Assembly: GCA_023954095.1 (NCBI GenBank)
Contig: JAMLIQ010000004.1
Span: forward strand, 1 to 64,000
Direction of reading: 5' to 3'
DNA: 64,000 nucleotides
Source of the DNA: Burkholderiaceae bacterium
Lineage (GTDB): Bacteria; Pseudomonadota; Gammaproteobacteria; Burkholderiales; Burkholderiaceae_C
Under the pieces are notes generated by a model. The model ran no database searches. It was given only the letters and a program-made list of their open reading frames with translations, and was not told where the DNA came from. Of this stretch, positions 35,248 through 46,205 are shown one piece after another (within the stretch, counting starts at the first letter, position 1; each line of letters opens with the position of its first letter). The position numbers and the translations under genes are program-made.

Positions 35248-36465
35248 TCAGGCCGGTTGCGGCGCGCCGCGCTGCAGGGGTTGTTCGCGGATGGGCAGGT
35301 TCACCAGCCCGGCCAGCACGCCCAGGGCAATGGCGATGTACCAGACGATATCGTAGCTGCCCGTGCTGTCGTACAGGTAGCCGCCGAGCCACACGCCCAT
35401 GAAGCTGCCGATCTGGTGGCTGAAGAACACCAGCCCGCCCAGCATGGACAGGTGCTGCACGCCAAAAATCTGCGCAATCGTGGCATTCGTCGGAGGCACC
35501 GTGGACAGCCACAGCGCGCCCATCACCGCCGAGAACACATACACCGATGCGGGCGACAGGGGCACCCACAGGAAGATGGTGATGACCACCGCGCGGGCAA
35601 AGTAGATGAAAGCCAGGATATGGCGGCGCGGCATGCGCTGGCCCAGCGTGCCCGAGATGTAGGTGCCGAACACATTGAACAACCCGATCAGCGCCAGCGA
35701 GAAACTGGCCACCTGGGGCGAGAGGCCCTGGTCCTTGAGGTAGCTGGGCATGTGCACGCCAATGAACACTACTTGAAAGCCGCACACGAAATAGCCCGCC
35801 GTCAGCAGCAGAAAGCTGGGTGTGCGCACGGCCTCGGCCAGTGCCTGGCGAATGCTCTGCTCGCGCTGGGCAGGGGCCGTGCCCTGAAACCCGGGTTCGC
35901 GCAGCCCATAGGCCAGCGGCGCGATCAGCAAAACCATGAGCGCCAGGGCCAACAGCGCGGTCTGCCAGCCCAGGCTGGCAATCAGAAAGCCCTCCACCGG
36001 CACCATGAGGAACTGGCCGAACGAGCCTGCGGCCGCTGCCACGCCCATGGCCCAGGAGCGTTTCTCGGGTGCAATCTGCCGTCCCAGCACGCCATAGATC
36101 ACGGCATAGGTCGTGCCCGCCTGCGCTGCACCGATCAGCACACCCGTGGTCAGGGCAAACAGCGTCTGGGTGGGCGACAGGGCCATCCCCGCCAGGCCCA
36201 GGGCATACAGCACGGCACCGCCGACGAGGACGCGAAAGGCACCGAAACGGTCGGCCACCATGCCGACAAAGATGCCGATCAGCCCCCAGGAAAGGTTCTG
36301 GATGGCGATGGCCAGCGCGAAGGACTGGCGCGTCCAGCCCATCTCCTGCGTGATGGGTTGCAGCCACAGGCCGAAGCCGTGGCGAATGCCCATGGACAGG
36401 GTGACGATGGCCGCGCCGCAGGCCAGCACCTGGAACATGGACAGTTTCTGGGGGTTCGTATGCAT
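35248..36465 (-). CDS. MFS transporter (oxalate/formate antiporter-like subgroup)
   Basis: 405 residues, 12 spans. N-terminal segment SMGIRHGFGLWLQPITQEMG with the RxGFG(L/V)..P pattern of monocarboxylate/OFA-type MFS proteins, then GMVADRFGAFRVLVGGAVLY (loop 2-3) and the second-half equivalent TLGQRMPRRHILAFIYFARA. The start MHTNPQKLSM at 36465 gives the usual cytosolic N-terminus; the longer frame is not conserved-looking. Divergent to parE over 137 bases that contain both promoters. Confidence 0.88.
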   Translation of the reverse strand: MHTNPQKLSMFQVLACGAAIVTLSMGIRHGFGLWLQPITQEMGWTRQSFALAIAIQNLSWGLIGIFVGMVADRFGAFRVLVGGAVLYALGLAGMALSPTQTLFALTTGVLIGAAQAGTTYAVIYGVLGRQIAPEKRSWAMGVAAAAGSFGQFLMVPVEGFLIASLGWQTALLALALMVLLIAPLAYGLREPGFQGTAPAQREQSIRQALAEAVRTPSFLLLTAGYFVCGFQVVFIGVHMPSYLKDQGLSPQVASFSLALIGLFNVFGTYISGTLGQRMPRRHILAFIYFARAVVITIFLWVPLSPASVYVFSAVMGALWLSTVPPTNATIAQIFGVQHLSMLGGLVFFSHQIGSFMGVWLGGYLYDSTGSYDIVWYIAIALGVLAGLVNLPIREQPLQRGAPQPA

Positions 36466-36602
36466 ACGCAGTAATGTAGCGATTCTGGCTGCATTCCGCC
36501 GGTACACAGGCGACCGGTACATCGCCCCCACCCTGGGTTTGCGCGCTCGTGCCTGTGTATTCATCCAGCGTTGTGCATGCAGGCGCACTACAATCCGCCC
36601 CC

Positions 36603-38585
36603 ATGGCAGTCAAACCCCCCTCTGTTTCCGCAAGCGAATATTCCGAAGGCTCGATCCGCGTGCTCAAGGGCCTGGAGCCCGTCAAGCAGCGCCCGGGCAT
36701 GTACACGCGCACCGACAACCCTCTGCATGTCATCCAGGAGGTGCTGGACAACGCCGCCGACGAGGCGCTGGCCGGATACGGAAAGAAGATCAAGGTCACC
36801 TTGCACGCCGATGGCTCGGTCAGCGTGGAGGACGATGGACGCGGTATTCCGTTCGGACTGCACCCTGAAGAAAAGGCGCCGGTGATTGAACTCGTGTTTA
36901 CCCGCCTGCACGCCGGCGGCAAGTTCGACAAGGGCAAGGGCGGCGCCTACAGTTTCTCGGGCGGCCTGCATGGCGTCGGTGTCAGCGTCACCAATGCCTT
37001 GGCCACGCGCCTGGAGGCCACCAGCTACCGCGAGGGCCAGGTGGCCCGCCTGGTGTTCTCGGCCGGTGACGTGGTCGAGCCGCTTGTCACCCAGCCCAAG
37101 GGCGAAGGCGACCGCAAGCAAGGCACCACGGTGCGCGTGTGGCCCGATGCCAAGTACTTCGAGTCCAGCAGCCTGCCCATGGGCGAGCTCACGCATCTGC
37201 TGCGCAGCAAGGCCGTGCTGATGCCCGGCGTATCCGTGACCCTGGTCAACGAGAAGGCGCGTGACACCCAGACCTGGCAATACAAGGGCGGCCTGCGCGA
37301 CTACCTGATGCAGACGCTGAGCGCCGACCCGGTGATTCCGTTGTTCGAGGGCGAGGGTTTCGCCGACGCGGGCCACGACAGCTTTGCCGAGGGCGAGGGC
37401 GCGGCCTGGGCCGTGGCCTTCACCGAGGAGGGCCAGCCCGTGCGCGAGAGCTACGTCAACCTCATCCCCACCAGCGCGGGCGGCACGCACGAAAGCGGCC
37501 TGCGCGATGGCCTGTTCCAGGCCGTCAAGGGTTTCATCGAACTGCACAGCCTGCTGCCCAAGGGCGTCAAGCTCCTGCCCGAGGATGTGTTCGCCCGCGC
37601 CAGCTACGTCCTCTCAGCCAAGGTGCTCGACCCGCAATTCCAGGGCCAGATCAAGGAGCGCCTGAACTCCCGCGACGCCGTGCGGCTGGTCAGCAGCTTC
37701 GTGCGCCCGGCGCTCGAACTCTGGCTGAACCAGCACGTGGACTACGGCAAGAAGCTGGCCGAACTCGCCATCAAGGCCGCGCAGACGCGCCAGAAGGCGG
37801 GCCAGAAGGTCGAGAAGCGCAAGGGCAGCGGCGTGGCCGTGCTGCCCGGCAAGCTCACCGACTGCGAAAGCCGCGACACCAGCCACAACGAGGTCTTCCT
37901 GGTCGAGGGCGACTCGGCCGGCGGCAGCGCCAAAATGGGCCGCGACAAGGAAAGCCAGGCCGTGCTGCCGCTGCGCGGCAAGGTGCTCAACACCTGGGAA
38001 GTGGAGCGCGACCGGCTGTTTGCCAACAACGAGATCCACGACATCTCCGTGGCCATCGGCGTGGACCCGCACGGGCCGAACGACACGCCCGACTTGAGCG
38101 GCCTGCGCTACGGCAAGGTCTGCATCCTGTCTGACGCCGACGTGGACGGCTCGCACATCCAGGTGCTGCTGCTCACGCTGTTCTTCCGCCACTTCCCCAA
38201 GCTCATCGACGCAGGCCACATCTACGTGGCCCGCCCGCCGCTGTTCCGCGTGGACGTGCCCGCGCGCGGCAAGAAGCCCGCCGCCAAGATGTACGCGCTG
38301 GACGACGGCGAGCTGACCGCCATCCTGGACAAAGCTGCCTCCGACGGCGTGCCGCGCGAAAAATGCCAGATCAGCCGCTTCAAGGGCCTGGGCGAGATGA
38401 ACGCCGAGCAGCTGTGGGAAACCACGCTCAACCCCGACACGCGGCGCCTGCTGCCCGTGCAGCTGGGCGACCTGGACTTTGCGGCCACGGAGGGCCTCAT
38501 CACCAAGCTCATGGGCAAGGGGGAGGCCGCTGCGCGCCGCGAGCTGATGGAGCTGCACGGGGATGCCGTGGAAATAGATATTTGA
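36603..38585 (+). CDS. parE: DNA topoisomerase IV subunit B
   Basis: 660 residues. GHKL ATPase: VLDNAADEALAGYGKKI (Asn and Asp for Mg-ATP), DDGRGIPFG, and the lid SGGLHGVGVSVTNAL. Then the transducer, and the Toprim domain with EGDSAGGSAKMGRD, LPLRGKVLN and the metal-binding DADVDGSHI. The ATG at 36603 matches family N-termini (MAVKPPSVSASEYSEGSIRV). A TACAAT box ends eight bases before the ATG and no Shine-Dalgarno is visible, so the mRNA may be leaderless or nearly so. Confidence 0.97.
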   Translation: MAVKPPSVSASEYSEGSIRVLKGLEPVKQRPGMYTRTDNPLHVIQEVLDNAADEALAGYGKKIKVTLHADGSVSVEDDGRGIPFGLHPEEKAPVIELVFTRLHAGGKFDKGKGGAYSFSGGLHGVGVSVTNALATRLEATSYREGQVARLVFSAGDVVEPLVTQPKGEGDRKQGTTVRVWPDAKYFESSSLPMGELTHLLRSKAVLMPGVSVTLVNEKARDTQTWQYKGGLRDYLMQTLSADPVIPLFEGEGFADAGHDSFAEGEGAAWAVAFTEEGQPVRESYVNLIPTSAGGTHESGLRDGLFQAVKGFIELHSLLPKGVKLLPEDVFARASYVLSAKVLDPQFQGQIKERLNSRDAVRLVSSFVRPALELWLNQHVDYGKKLAELAIKAAQTRQKAGQKVEKRKGSGVAVLPGKLTDCESRDTSHNEVFLVEGDSAGGSAKMGRDKESQAVLPLRGKVLNTWEVERDRLFANNEIHDISVAIGVDPHGPNDTPDLSGLRYGKVCILSDADVDGSHIQVLLLTLFFRHFPKLIDAGHIYVARPPLFRVDVPARGKKPAAKMYALDDGELTAILDKAASDGVPREKCQISRFKGLGEMNAEQLWETTLNPDTRRLLPVQLGDLDFAATEGLITKLMGKGEAAARRELMELHGDAVEIDI

Positions 38586-38586
38586 T

Positions 38587-38636
38587 GTTTTTGGCCTCTA
38601 GCGCTTATGCAGCAAGCGCTGGCAGCTACTTTTTTT
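38587..38636 (+). repeat. Dispersed palindromic repeat, copy 7, between parE and parC
   Basis: Reads GTTTTTGGCCTCTAGCGCTT then ATGCAGCAAGCGCTGGCAGC and TACTTTTTTTG. It is one of the best-conserved copies and lies one base after the parE stop. The T-run behind the stem could reduce read-through into parC. Confidence 0.85.
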
Positions 38637-38662
38637 GAAGCAAGTGCTTCCCCCTTCGACGA

Positions 38663-41020
<2,358 letters not shown>

Positions 41021-41082
41021 TGCTCACGCCATGCAGGCGCGCGATTAATCCTGAGCGCCTCTGTCGGTTTTGTGTTGAAACA

Positions 41083-41109
41083 GAAAAAAGAGCAAGATTC
41101 ACGCGATAA
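41083..41109 (+). promoter_or_regulatory. Possible sigma-28 (FliA) promoter of the chemoreceptor gene
   Basis: GAAA (41083-41086), 15 bases, then CGCGATAA (41102-41109). The consensus is TAAA-N15-GCCGATAA. Spacing is exact and the -10 differs at two positions. It lies 35 bases upstream of the chemoreceptor ATG. The match is moderate. Confidence 0.35.
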
Positions 41110-41144
41110 GCACAAATTGTTTCAATACAAGAAGGAGGCGTCCG

Positions 41145-42959
41145 ATGTTTCGGCAACTGAAAATGAGCCACAAGCTGTGGCTGGCGGTGTCCGCCATCGT
41201 GGTACTTCTGGTGGCCGTCGTCGGGTTTTCGGGGTACCGGTCCGCTTCGACACGGGCGCAGAGCGAGGCCGTGATCCAGGAGGTGAGCCAGCGGCACGAT
41301 GCCGTGGTGCAATGGACAGGCCTGACGGACACGAACGCCATCCGTACCCTGGCACTGGTGCTCAGCGATGAGCCTGCGGTGCAGGCAGAGTTCAAGGACG
41401 CCATCGCCGCGACCTCGGCGAAGATCAGCGAGGTGCAGAAATCCCTGGAAGCGATGCCGCTGTCTGACCGGGAAAAAGCGCAGATGGACAAGATCGCTGC
41501 AGCCCGCAAGAACATGGCTGCGCAGCGTGACCAGGCGCGCAAACTCAAGGCCGAGGGCCAGGGAGAGCAGGCGGTGGCCTTTGTCCGCCAGTCCTACAAC
41601 CCGGCATCGACCGCCTACCTGCAAACCCTGCATGACTTCGTCCAGCTGGAGAAGCAGATCATGCTGGAAACCCGCGAACAGCTGGGCCGCGACGGTATGA
41701 CCACGGTCAAGATCGCAGCCGTGGCGGTGGGTTCGGTGTTGCTCGCCATCATCTTCGGGGCGTACTACCTGATCCGCAGCATCGTGCGGCCGCTGCAGCA
41801 AGCCAACACCCTGGCCGGGCGCATTGCCGAGGGCGACCTGAGCCAGCGTGAGACCATCACGCGCGGCGACGAGTTTGGCGAACTGCTGCATTCGCTCTAC
41901 GCCATGAGCGACTCTCTCGGGCGCATGGTCCACCAGGTGCGCCAGAGCACCGACAGCATTGCCACGGCCAGCGCCGAGATTGCCGCGGGCAACCACGACT
42001 TGTCGGCACGGACCGAGCAAACGTCAAGCAACCTGCAGGAAACCGCGGCCGCCATGGAGCAGTTCACCAGCACCATCCAGCAAAGCGCCGGCAGCGCGCA
42101 GCAGGCCAGCAGCCTGGCAGCCGGGGCCAGCGGGGTGGCGCGGCGTGGCGGCGAGGTGGTGGCGCAGGTCGTCTCGACCATGGACGCCATCCAGCACAGC
42201 AGCCAGAAGATCGCCGACATCATTGGCGTGATTGACGGTATCGCCTTCCAGACCAATATCCTGGCGCTGAACGCTGCGGTTGAAGCAGCGCGGGCCGGTG
42301 AGCAGGGCCGCGGCTTTGCCGTGGTGGCCAGTGAGGTGCGCAGCCTGGCCGGACGCAGTGCCGAAGCCGCCAAGGAGATCAAGCAGCTGATCGGCACCTC
42401 GGTCGAAAAGGTGGAGGCCGGTTCGCGCCTGGTGCAGGAAGCGGGCACCACCATGCAGGACATTGTGCAGTCGGTGCAGCGTGTGAACGACATGATTGGT
42501 GAGATCACGGCGGCCTCCACCGAGCAAAGCGCAGGAGTGGCCCAGGTGAATCAGGCTGTGGGCAACCTCGACCAGATGACGCAGCAGAACGCCGCGCTGG
42601 TGGAAGAAAGCGCTGCTGCGGCCCAAAGCCTGCGCGAGCAGGCCGAGCAGTTGGCGCAGGTGGTGTCCATGTTCAAGGTCAACGCCTCGGGCATGCCGCC
42701 CGCAGTGCCGGTGCAGCGCGGCACGCCGGTGCCTGCGCCAGCCCCGGTCCCGGTCCCGGCCCCGGCCCCGGCCCCGGCCCGTGCTGCCCCCGCTCCCGTC
42801 CAGCCGACGCCTGTGCGTGCTGCCGCGGCCAAGGCGCCGACCGCACGGCTGACTGCTGCAGCGGCGGCGATACCCACGGCCAAGAAGCCGTCGGCACCGC
42901 CCCCGGCGGCACCCCGGGCCAAGGCGACCGGGAGCGAGGACGACTGGGAGTCCTTTTGA
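41145..42959 (+). CDS. Methyl-accepting chemotaxis protein with four-helix-bundle sensor and CheR/CheB tether
   Basis: 604 residues. First span LWLAVSAIVVLLVAVVGFSG (about 10-30), periplasmic 4HB_MCP-type sensor, second span VAVGSVLLAIIFGAYYL (about 193-210), HAMP (RPLQQANTLAGRIAEGDLSQ), and the signalling domain with hairpin tip IDGIAFQTNILALNAAVEAA and RGFAVVASEVRSLAGRSAEA. A long Pro-Ala linker follows, and the protein ends DDWESF, matching the WxxF pentapeptide tether (NWETF in Tar/Tsr) that binds CheR. The Shine-Dalgarno AAGGAGG precedes ATG 41145. Confidence 0.95.
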   Translation: MFRQLKMSHKLWLAVSAIVVLLVAVVGFSGYRSASTRAQSEAVIQEVSQRHDAVVQWTGLTDTNAIRTLALVLSDEPAVQAEFKDAIAATSAKISEVQKSLEAMPLSDREKAQMDKIAAARKNMAAQRDQARKLKAEGQGEQAVAFVRQSYNPASTAYLQTLHDFVQLEKQIMLETREQLGRDGMTTVKIAAVAVGSVLLAIIFGAYYLIRSIVRPLQQANTLAGRIAEGDLSQRETITRGDEFGELLHSLYAMSDSLGRMVHQVRQSTDSIATASAEIAAGNHDLSARTEQTSSNLQETAAAMEQFTSTIQQSAGSAQQASSLAAGASGVARRGGEVVAQVVSTMDAIQHSSQKIADIIGVIDGIAFQTNILALNAAVEAARAGEQGRGFAVVASEVRSLAGRSAEAAKEIKQLIGTSVEKVEAGSRLVQEAGTTMQDIVQSVQRVNDMIGEITAASTEQSAGVAQVNQAVGNLDQMTQQNAALVEESAAAAQSLREQAEQLAQVVSMFKVNASGMPPAVPVQRGTPVPAPAPVPVPAPAPAPARAAPAPVQPTPVRAAAAKAPTARLTAAAAAIPTAKKPSAPPPAAPRAKATGSEDDWESF

Positions 42960-43011
42960 ACGTGAGAGGGCAGCGGTGGATGCCGCCCCTGAGCCTGACC
43001 GGCTCTGACGA

Positions 43012-43470
43012 TCAGGCCAGTTCGGCGATCAGTTCGATCTCCACGCAGGCGCCCATGGGAATCTGTGCCACGCCGAAGGCGCTGCGCGCGTGCACACCCG
43101 CCTCGCCAAACACCTGGCCCAGCAGTTCGCTGGCGCCATTGGTCACCAGGTGCTGCTCGGTGAAATCACCGGTGGAGTTCACCAGGCTCATGACCTTGAC
43201 GATGCGCTTGACGCGGTTCAGGTCCCCGCCTGCTGCAGCCTGCAGCGTGCCCATCAGGTCGATGGCGACGGCGCGTGCGGCGGCCTTGCCTTCTTCGGTC
43301 GTGATGTTCTTGCCAAACTGCGCAGCCCAGGGTTTGCCGTCCTTGCGGGCGATATGGCCGCTCAGGAAGACGAGCTTGCCGGTCTGCACATAGGGCACAT
43401 AGGCCGCTGCCGGCACGCTGACCGGGGGCAGGGTGATGTTGAGGGCGGAAAGCTGGTCGTAAACGCTCAT
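43012..43470 (-). CDS. RidA family (YjgF/YER057c) protein
   Basis: 152 residues. Segment NITLPPVSVPAAAYVPYVQT, then GKLVFLSGHIARKDGKPW, and the C-terminal GVAQIPMGACVEIELIAELA that ends RidA proteins. The arginine used for enamine/imine binding in canonical RidA (R105 in xRxxVxV, usually near ...C-V-E-I-E) is replaced here by the PMGACVEIE sequence, so this is a RidA-like subgroup (Rid4-7 type), function unsure. AAGGAACACC precedes the ATG at 43470. Confidence 0.88.
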   Translation of the reverse strand: MSVYDQLSALNITLPPVSVPAAAYVPYVQTGKLVFLSGHIARKDGKPWAAQFGKNITTEEGKAAARAVAIDLMGTLQAAAGGDLNRVKRIVKVMSLVNSTGDFTEQHLVTNGASELLGQVFGEAGVHARSAFGVAQIPMGACVEIELIAELA

Positions 43471-43651
43471 GGTGTTCCTTGAAAAAAATAGATTCCGGCG
43501 CTGCGGGAGCGCGGTGCTCCACCACGCAGGCGGATTTTGCGTGCAGGGCCGGGCCAAGCCTTGGCATGTTACACAGGCGTGCGCCCGCTGTGCGCGGCAG
43601 GGGGCGCTGCGGACCATTTTCAGCACGATGCGCCTGCCGTAGCATGCGTGC

Positions 43652-46150
43652 ATGCCGCCACCCTCCGACGTCCTGCCATCGCCAGACTTCGCCGCACCGC
43701 AGGCCGCTGTGGGGCGCGGCCATGGGGGCACTGCGGTCTTGCTGGGCACGGTGCTGGGGGCGGCCTTGCAGCTGCAGCAGGCGGCGTTGTGGCACGCCGG
43801 GGTGTATGGCTTGCTGCTGTGCCTTGCGTGTGGCGCTGCCCTGGTGCTGTGGCACTGGGCACCGCAGCGCGGCCCAGCGTGGGAACGGGTGCTGGCCTGG
43901 GCCGGGCTGGCCGCGTTGCTGGCGGGCGCGCTGACGGGTCTGCGTGCCGCACATTTTTCTGTCCAGGCCTTGCCGCCCGCGCTGGAGGGAAAAGACATCC
44001 AGGTCACCGGCATCGTGGCGGCCATGCCGCAGCCGGGCGACGTGGCGTTGCGTCTGCGTCTGGCGGTCGAATCTGCCCGGCTCGATGGGGCCGCCGTGCA
44101 GCTGCCCCCGTTGATCGATCTGGCGTGGTACCGGGGGCTGTGGCAGGAGACGCCGGACCTGGCGTCCTTGCAAAGCCAGCCCCTGGCTTTGCGCCCCGGT
44201 GAACGGTGGCAGCTGACGGTGCGCCTCAAAGCCCCCCACGGCGCCCGCAACCCGCACGGTTTCGACTATGAGCTGTGGCTGTGGGAACAAGGCGTGCAGG
44301 CCACAGGCTATGTGCGCGCCGGACCGCGCGATACGCCTCCCCGGCGCATCGCATCAACCTGGCGCTACCCCATCGAGCGGGCGCGCCAGACGGTCCGTGA
44401 TGCGATTGTCGAGCGCCTTGCGCCCGATGCCACCGTGCAGGAGAGCCTGCGTACGGCGGGTGTGGTGGCGGCCCTGGTGACCGGAGACCAGCGGGCCATT
44501 GACCGGGCCGACTGGGATGTGTTCCGCGCCACGGGAGTGGCGCACCTCATGAGCATTTCGGGCCTGCACATCACGCTGTTTGCCTGGCTGGCGGCGGCCA
44601 TGGTGCGGTGGCTCTGGCGCCGCTCGCCACGCCTGTGCCTGGCCGTGCCGGCGCCGTCGGCCGCACTGGTTTTTGGCGTGCTGCTGGCGGCGATGTATGC
44701 CTTGTTCAGTGGCTGGGGCGTGCCCGCGCAGCGCACGGTGCTGATGCTGTCCACCGTGGCGCTGTTGCGCCTGTCCGGGCGGCGCTGGCCCTGGCCGCAG
44801 GTGTGGCTGCTCACCTGTGCGGTGGTCGTGGCGCTGGATCCCTGGGCCTTGCTGCAAGCGGGTTTCTGGCTCAGCTTTGTGGCGGTGGCGATTCTGTTTG
44901 CTACAGATAGTAGAGCTGATAGCGCTTATCCAGCGGGCACCGGAGGCCGTTTTTATGCATTATTGCGGGAGCAATGGGTGGTCACGCTGGCGCTCACGCC
45001 CCTGGGGCTGCTGCTGTTCGGGCAGGTGTCGCTGGTGGGGCTGGTGGCCAACCTGCTCGCCATTCCCTGGGTGACCCTGGTGGTGACGCCGCTGGCCTTG
45101 CTGGGCACCCTGTGGGCACCGTTGTGGCAACTGGCGGCTGCGGCGGTGCAGCCGCTGGCGGCCGTGCTGCAATGGCTGGCATCCTGGCCTGGGGCCACGC
45201 TGTGGCTACCGGCTGCACCTGTGTGGGCGGGCGTGGCCGGGGTGGCTGGCGGTGTGCTGCTGGCCCTGCGGCTGCCCTGGCCGGTGCGTGCCCTGGGCGT
45301 ACCGCTGCTGTTGCCGGTGCTGCTGTGGCAGGCACCACGCCCGGCGCCGGGGCAGTTTGAACTGCTGGCGGCCGATGTGGGCCAGGGCAATGCTGTGCTG
45401 GTGCGCACCGCAACGCACAGCCTGCTGTACGACACCGGACCGCGCTTCGGCCCCGACAGCGATGCCGGTGGCCGTGTGCTGGTGCCGCTGCTGCGGGCGC
45501 TGGGCGAGCGGCTGGACATGCTCATGCTCAGCCACCGCGACAGCGACCACACCGGCGGCGCGGCCGCCGTCCTGGCGCAGCAGCCCCAGGCCGTGCTCAC
45601 CGGCTCCATCGCCGGGGACGAAGCGCTGCGTGCCTTGGGGCCTGCCATGCCCTGTCTGGCAGGTCAGCGCTGGCGCTGGGATGGGGTGGACTTCGAGCTG
45701 CTGCACCCTTTGCCCGGCGCCGCCGATGCTGCGCCGGGCCTGCGTGCGGTGCGCCCCAATTCTTTGAGTTGCGTGCTGCGCATCGTGTCTGCCAGCGGCA
45801 CGGCGGCATTGCTGGCTGGTGACATTGAAAGCGCGCAGGAGCAGGCCTTGGTGGACCGCGCAGCGCCGCTGGAGGCCGAGGTGCTGTTATTGCCCCACCA
45901 TGGCAGCAAGACATCGTCCAGCGCCGCTTTTCTGGCGGCGGTGCAGCCACGCACCGCCCTGGTGCAGGCGGCCTACCGCAGCCGGTTTGGCCACCCGGCG
46001 CCCGAGGTGGTGCAGCGTGTGCAGGCGCACGGCATTGCCGTGGTGCAGTCGCCGCGCTGCGGCGCGGCCACCTGGCGGTCTGCCCAGCCTGCCCAGGTGC
46101 GCTGCGAACGGGAGGAGGCTGCACGCTACTGGCAGCACGCCGTTCCTTGA
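43652..46150 (+). CDS. comEC: ComEC/Rec2 family DNA internalisation protein with an in-frame repeat insertion
   Basis: 832 residues. N-terminal OB-like DUF4131 region, central competence membrane domain (GVVAALVTGDQRAIDRADWD, FRATGVAHLMSISGLHITLF, SGWGVPAQRTVLMLSTVALL), and a C-terminal metallo-beta-lactamase domain (FELLAADVGQGNAVLVRTAT, SHRDSDHTGG near residue 627, LLLPHHGSKTSSS). It forms the inner-membrane channel for transforming DNA. Residues about 415-435 (DSRADSAYPAGTGGRF) are coded by repeat copy 8 and lie in a loop between spans, ahead of LLREQWVVTLALTPLGLLLF. Confidence 0.93.
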   Translation: MPPPSDVLPSPDFAAPQAAVGRGHGGTAVLLGTVLGAALQLQQAALWHAGVYGLLLCLACGAALVLWHWAPQRGPAWERVLAWAGLAALLAGALTGLRAAHFSVQALPPALEGKDIQVTGIVAAMPQPGDVALRLRLAVESARLDGAAVQLPPLIDLAWYRGLWQETPDLASLQSQPLALRPGERWQLTVRLKAPHGARNPHGFDYELWLWEQGVQATGYVRAGPRDTPPRRIASTWRYPIERARQTVRDAIVERLAPDATVQESLRTAGVVAALVTGDQRAIDRADWDVFRATGVAHLMSISGLHITLFAWLAAAMVRWLWRRSPRLCLAVPAPSAALVFGVLLAAMYALFSGWGVPAQRTVLMLSTVALLRLSGRRWPWPQVWLLTCAVVVALDPWALLQAGFWLSFVAVAILFATDSRADSAYPAGTGGRFYALLREQWVVTLALTPLGLLLFGQVSLVGLVANLLAIPWVTLVVTPLALLGTLWAPLWQLAAAAVQPLAAVLQWLASWPGATLWLPAAPVWAGVAGVAGGVLLALRLPWPVRALGVPLLLPVLLWQAPRPAPGQFELLAADVGQGNAVLVRTATHSLLYDTGPRFGPDSDAGGRVLVPLLRALGERLDMLMLSHRDSDHTGGAAAVLAQQPQAVLTGSIAGDEALRALGPAMPCLAGQRWRWDGVDFELLHPLPGAADAAPGLRAVRPNSLSCVLRIVSASGTAALLAGDIESAQEQALVDRAAPLEAEVLLLPHHGSKTSSSAAFLAAVQPRTALVQAAYRSRFGHPAPEVVQRVQAHGIAVVQSPRCGAATWRSAQPAQVRCEREEAARYWQHAVP
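44898..44956 (-). repeat. Dispersed palindromic repeat, copy 8, inside comEC
   Basis: On the plus strand it reads AGCTGATAGCGCTTATCCAG, CGGGCACCGGAGGCCGTTTT, TATG. One half of the stem has diverged (CGGGCACC), possibly because the gene's reading frame is under selection. The frame stays open across it. Confidence 0.7.
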
Positions 46151-46205
46151 CATGCCTGCGCCGCACTGGCGCACAACTTGCTATCCTGACTCCAGGAGGC
46201 CTGCG

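Noticed and set aside
36566-36594. Full sigma-70 promoter for parE
   Set aside because: TACAAT is good, but the only -35-like word (TTGTGC at 36571) is 12 bases away, too close; so only the -10 box is mentioned.
42734-42800. CRISPR-like or tandem repeat array in the chemoreceptor gene (repeated CCGGCCCC units)
   Set aside because: These are short codon repeats encoding the Pro-Ala linker and have no spacers.
42960-43011. Terminator between the chemoreceptor gene and the convergent RidA gene
   Set aside because: Two small GC stems (GGGCAGCGG/.. and GAGCC/GGCTC) are present, but neither has a T-run.
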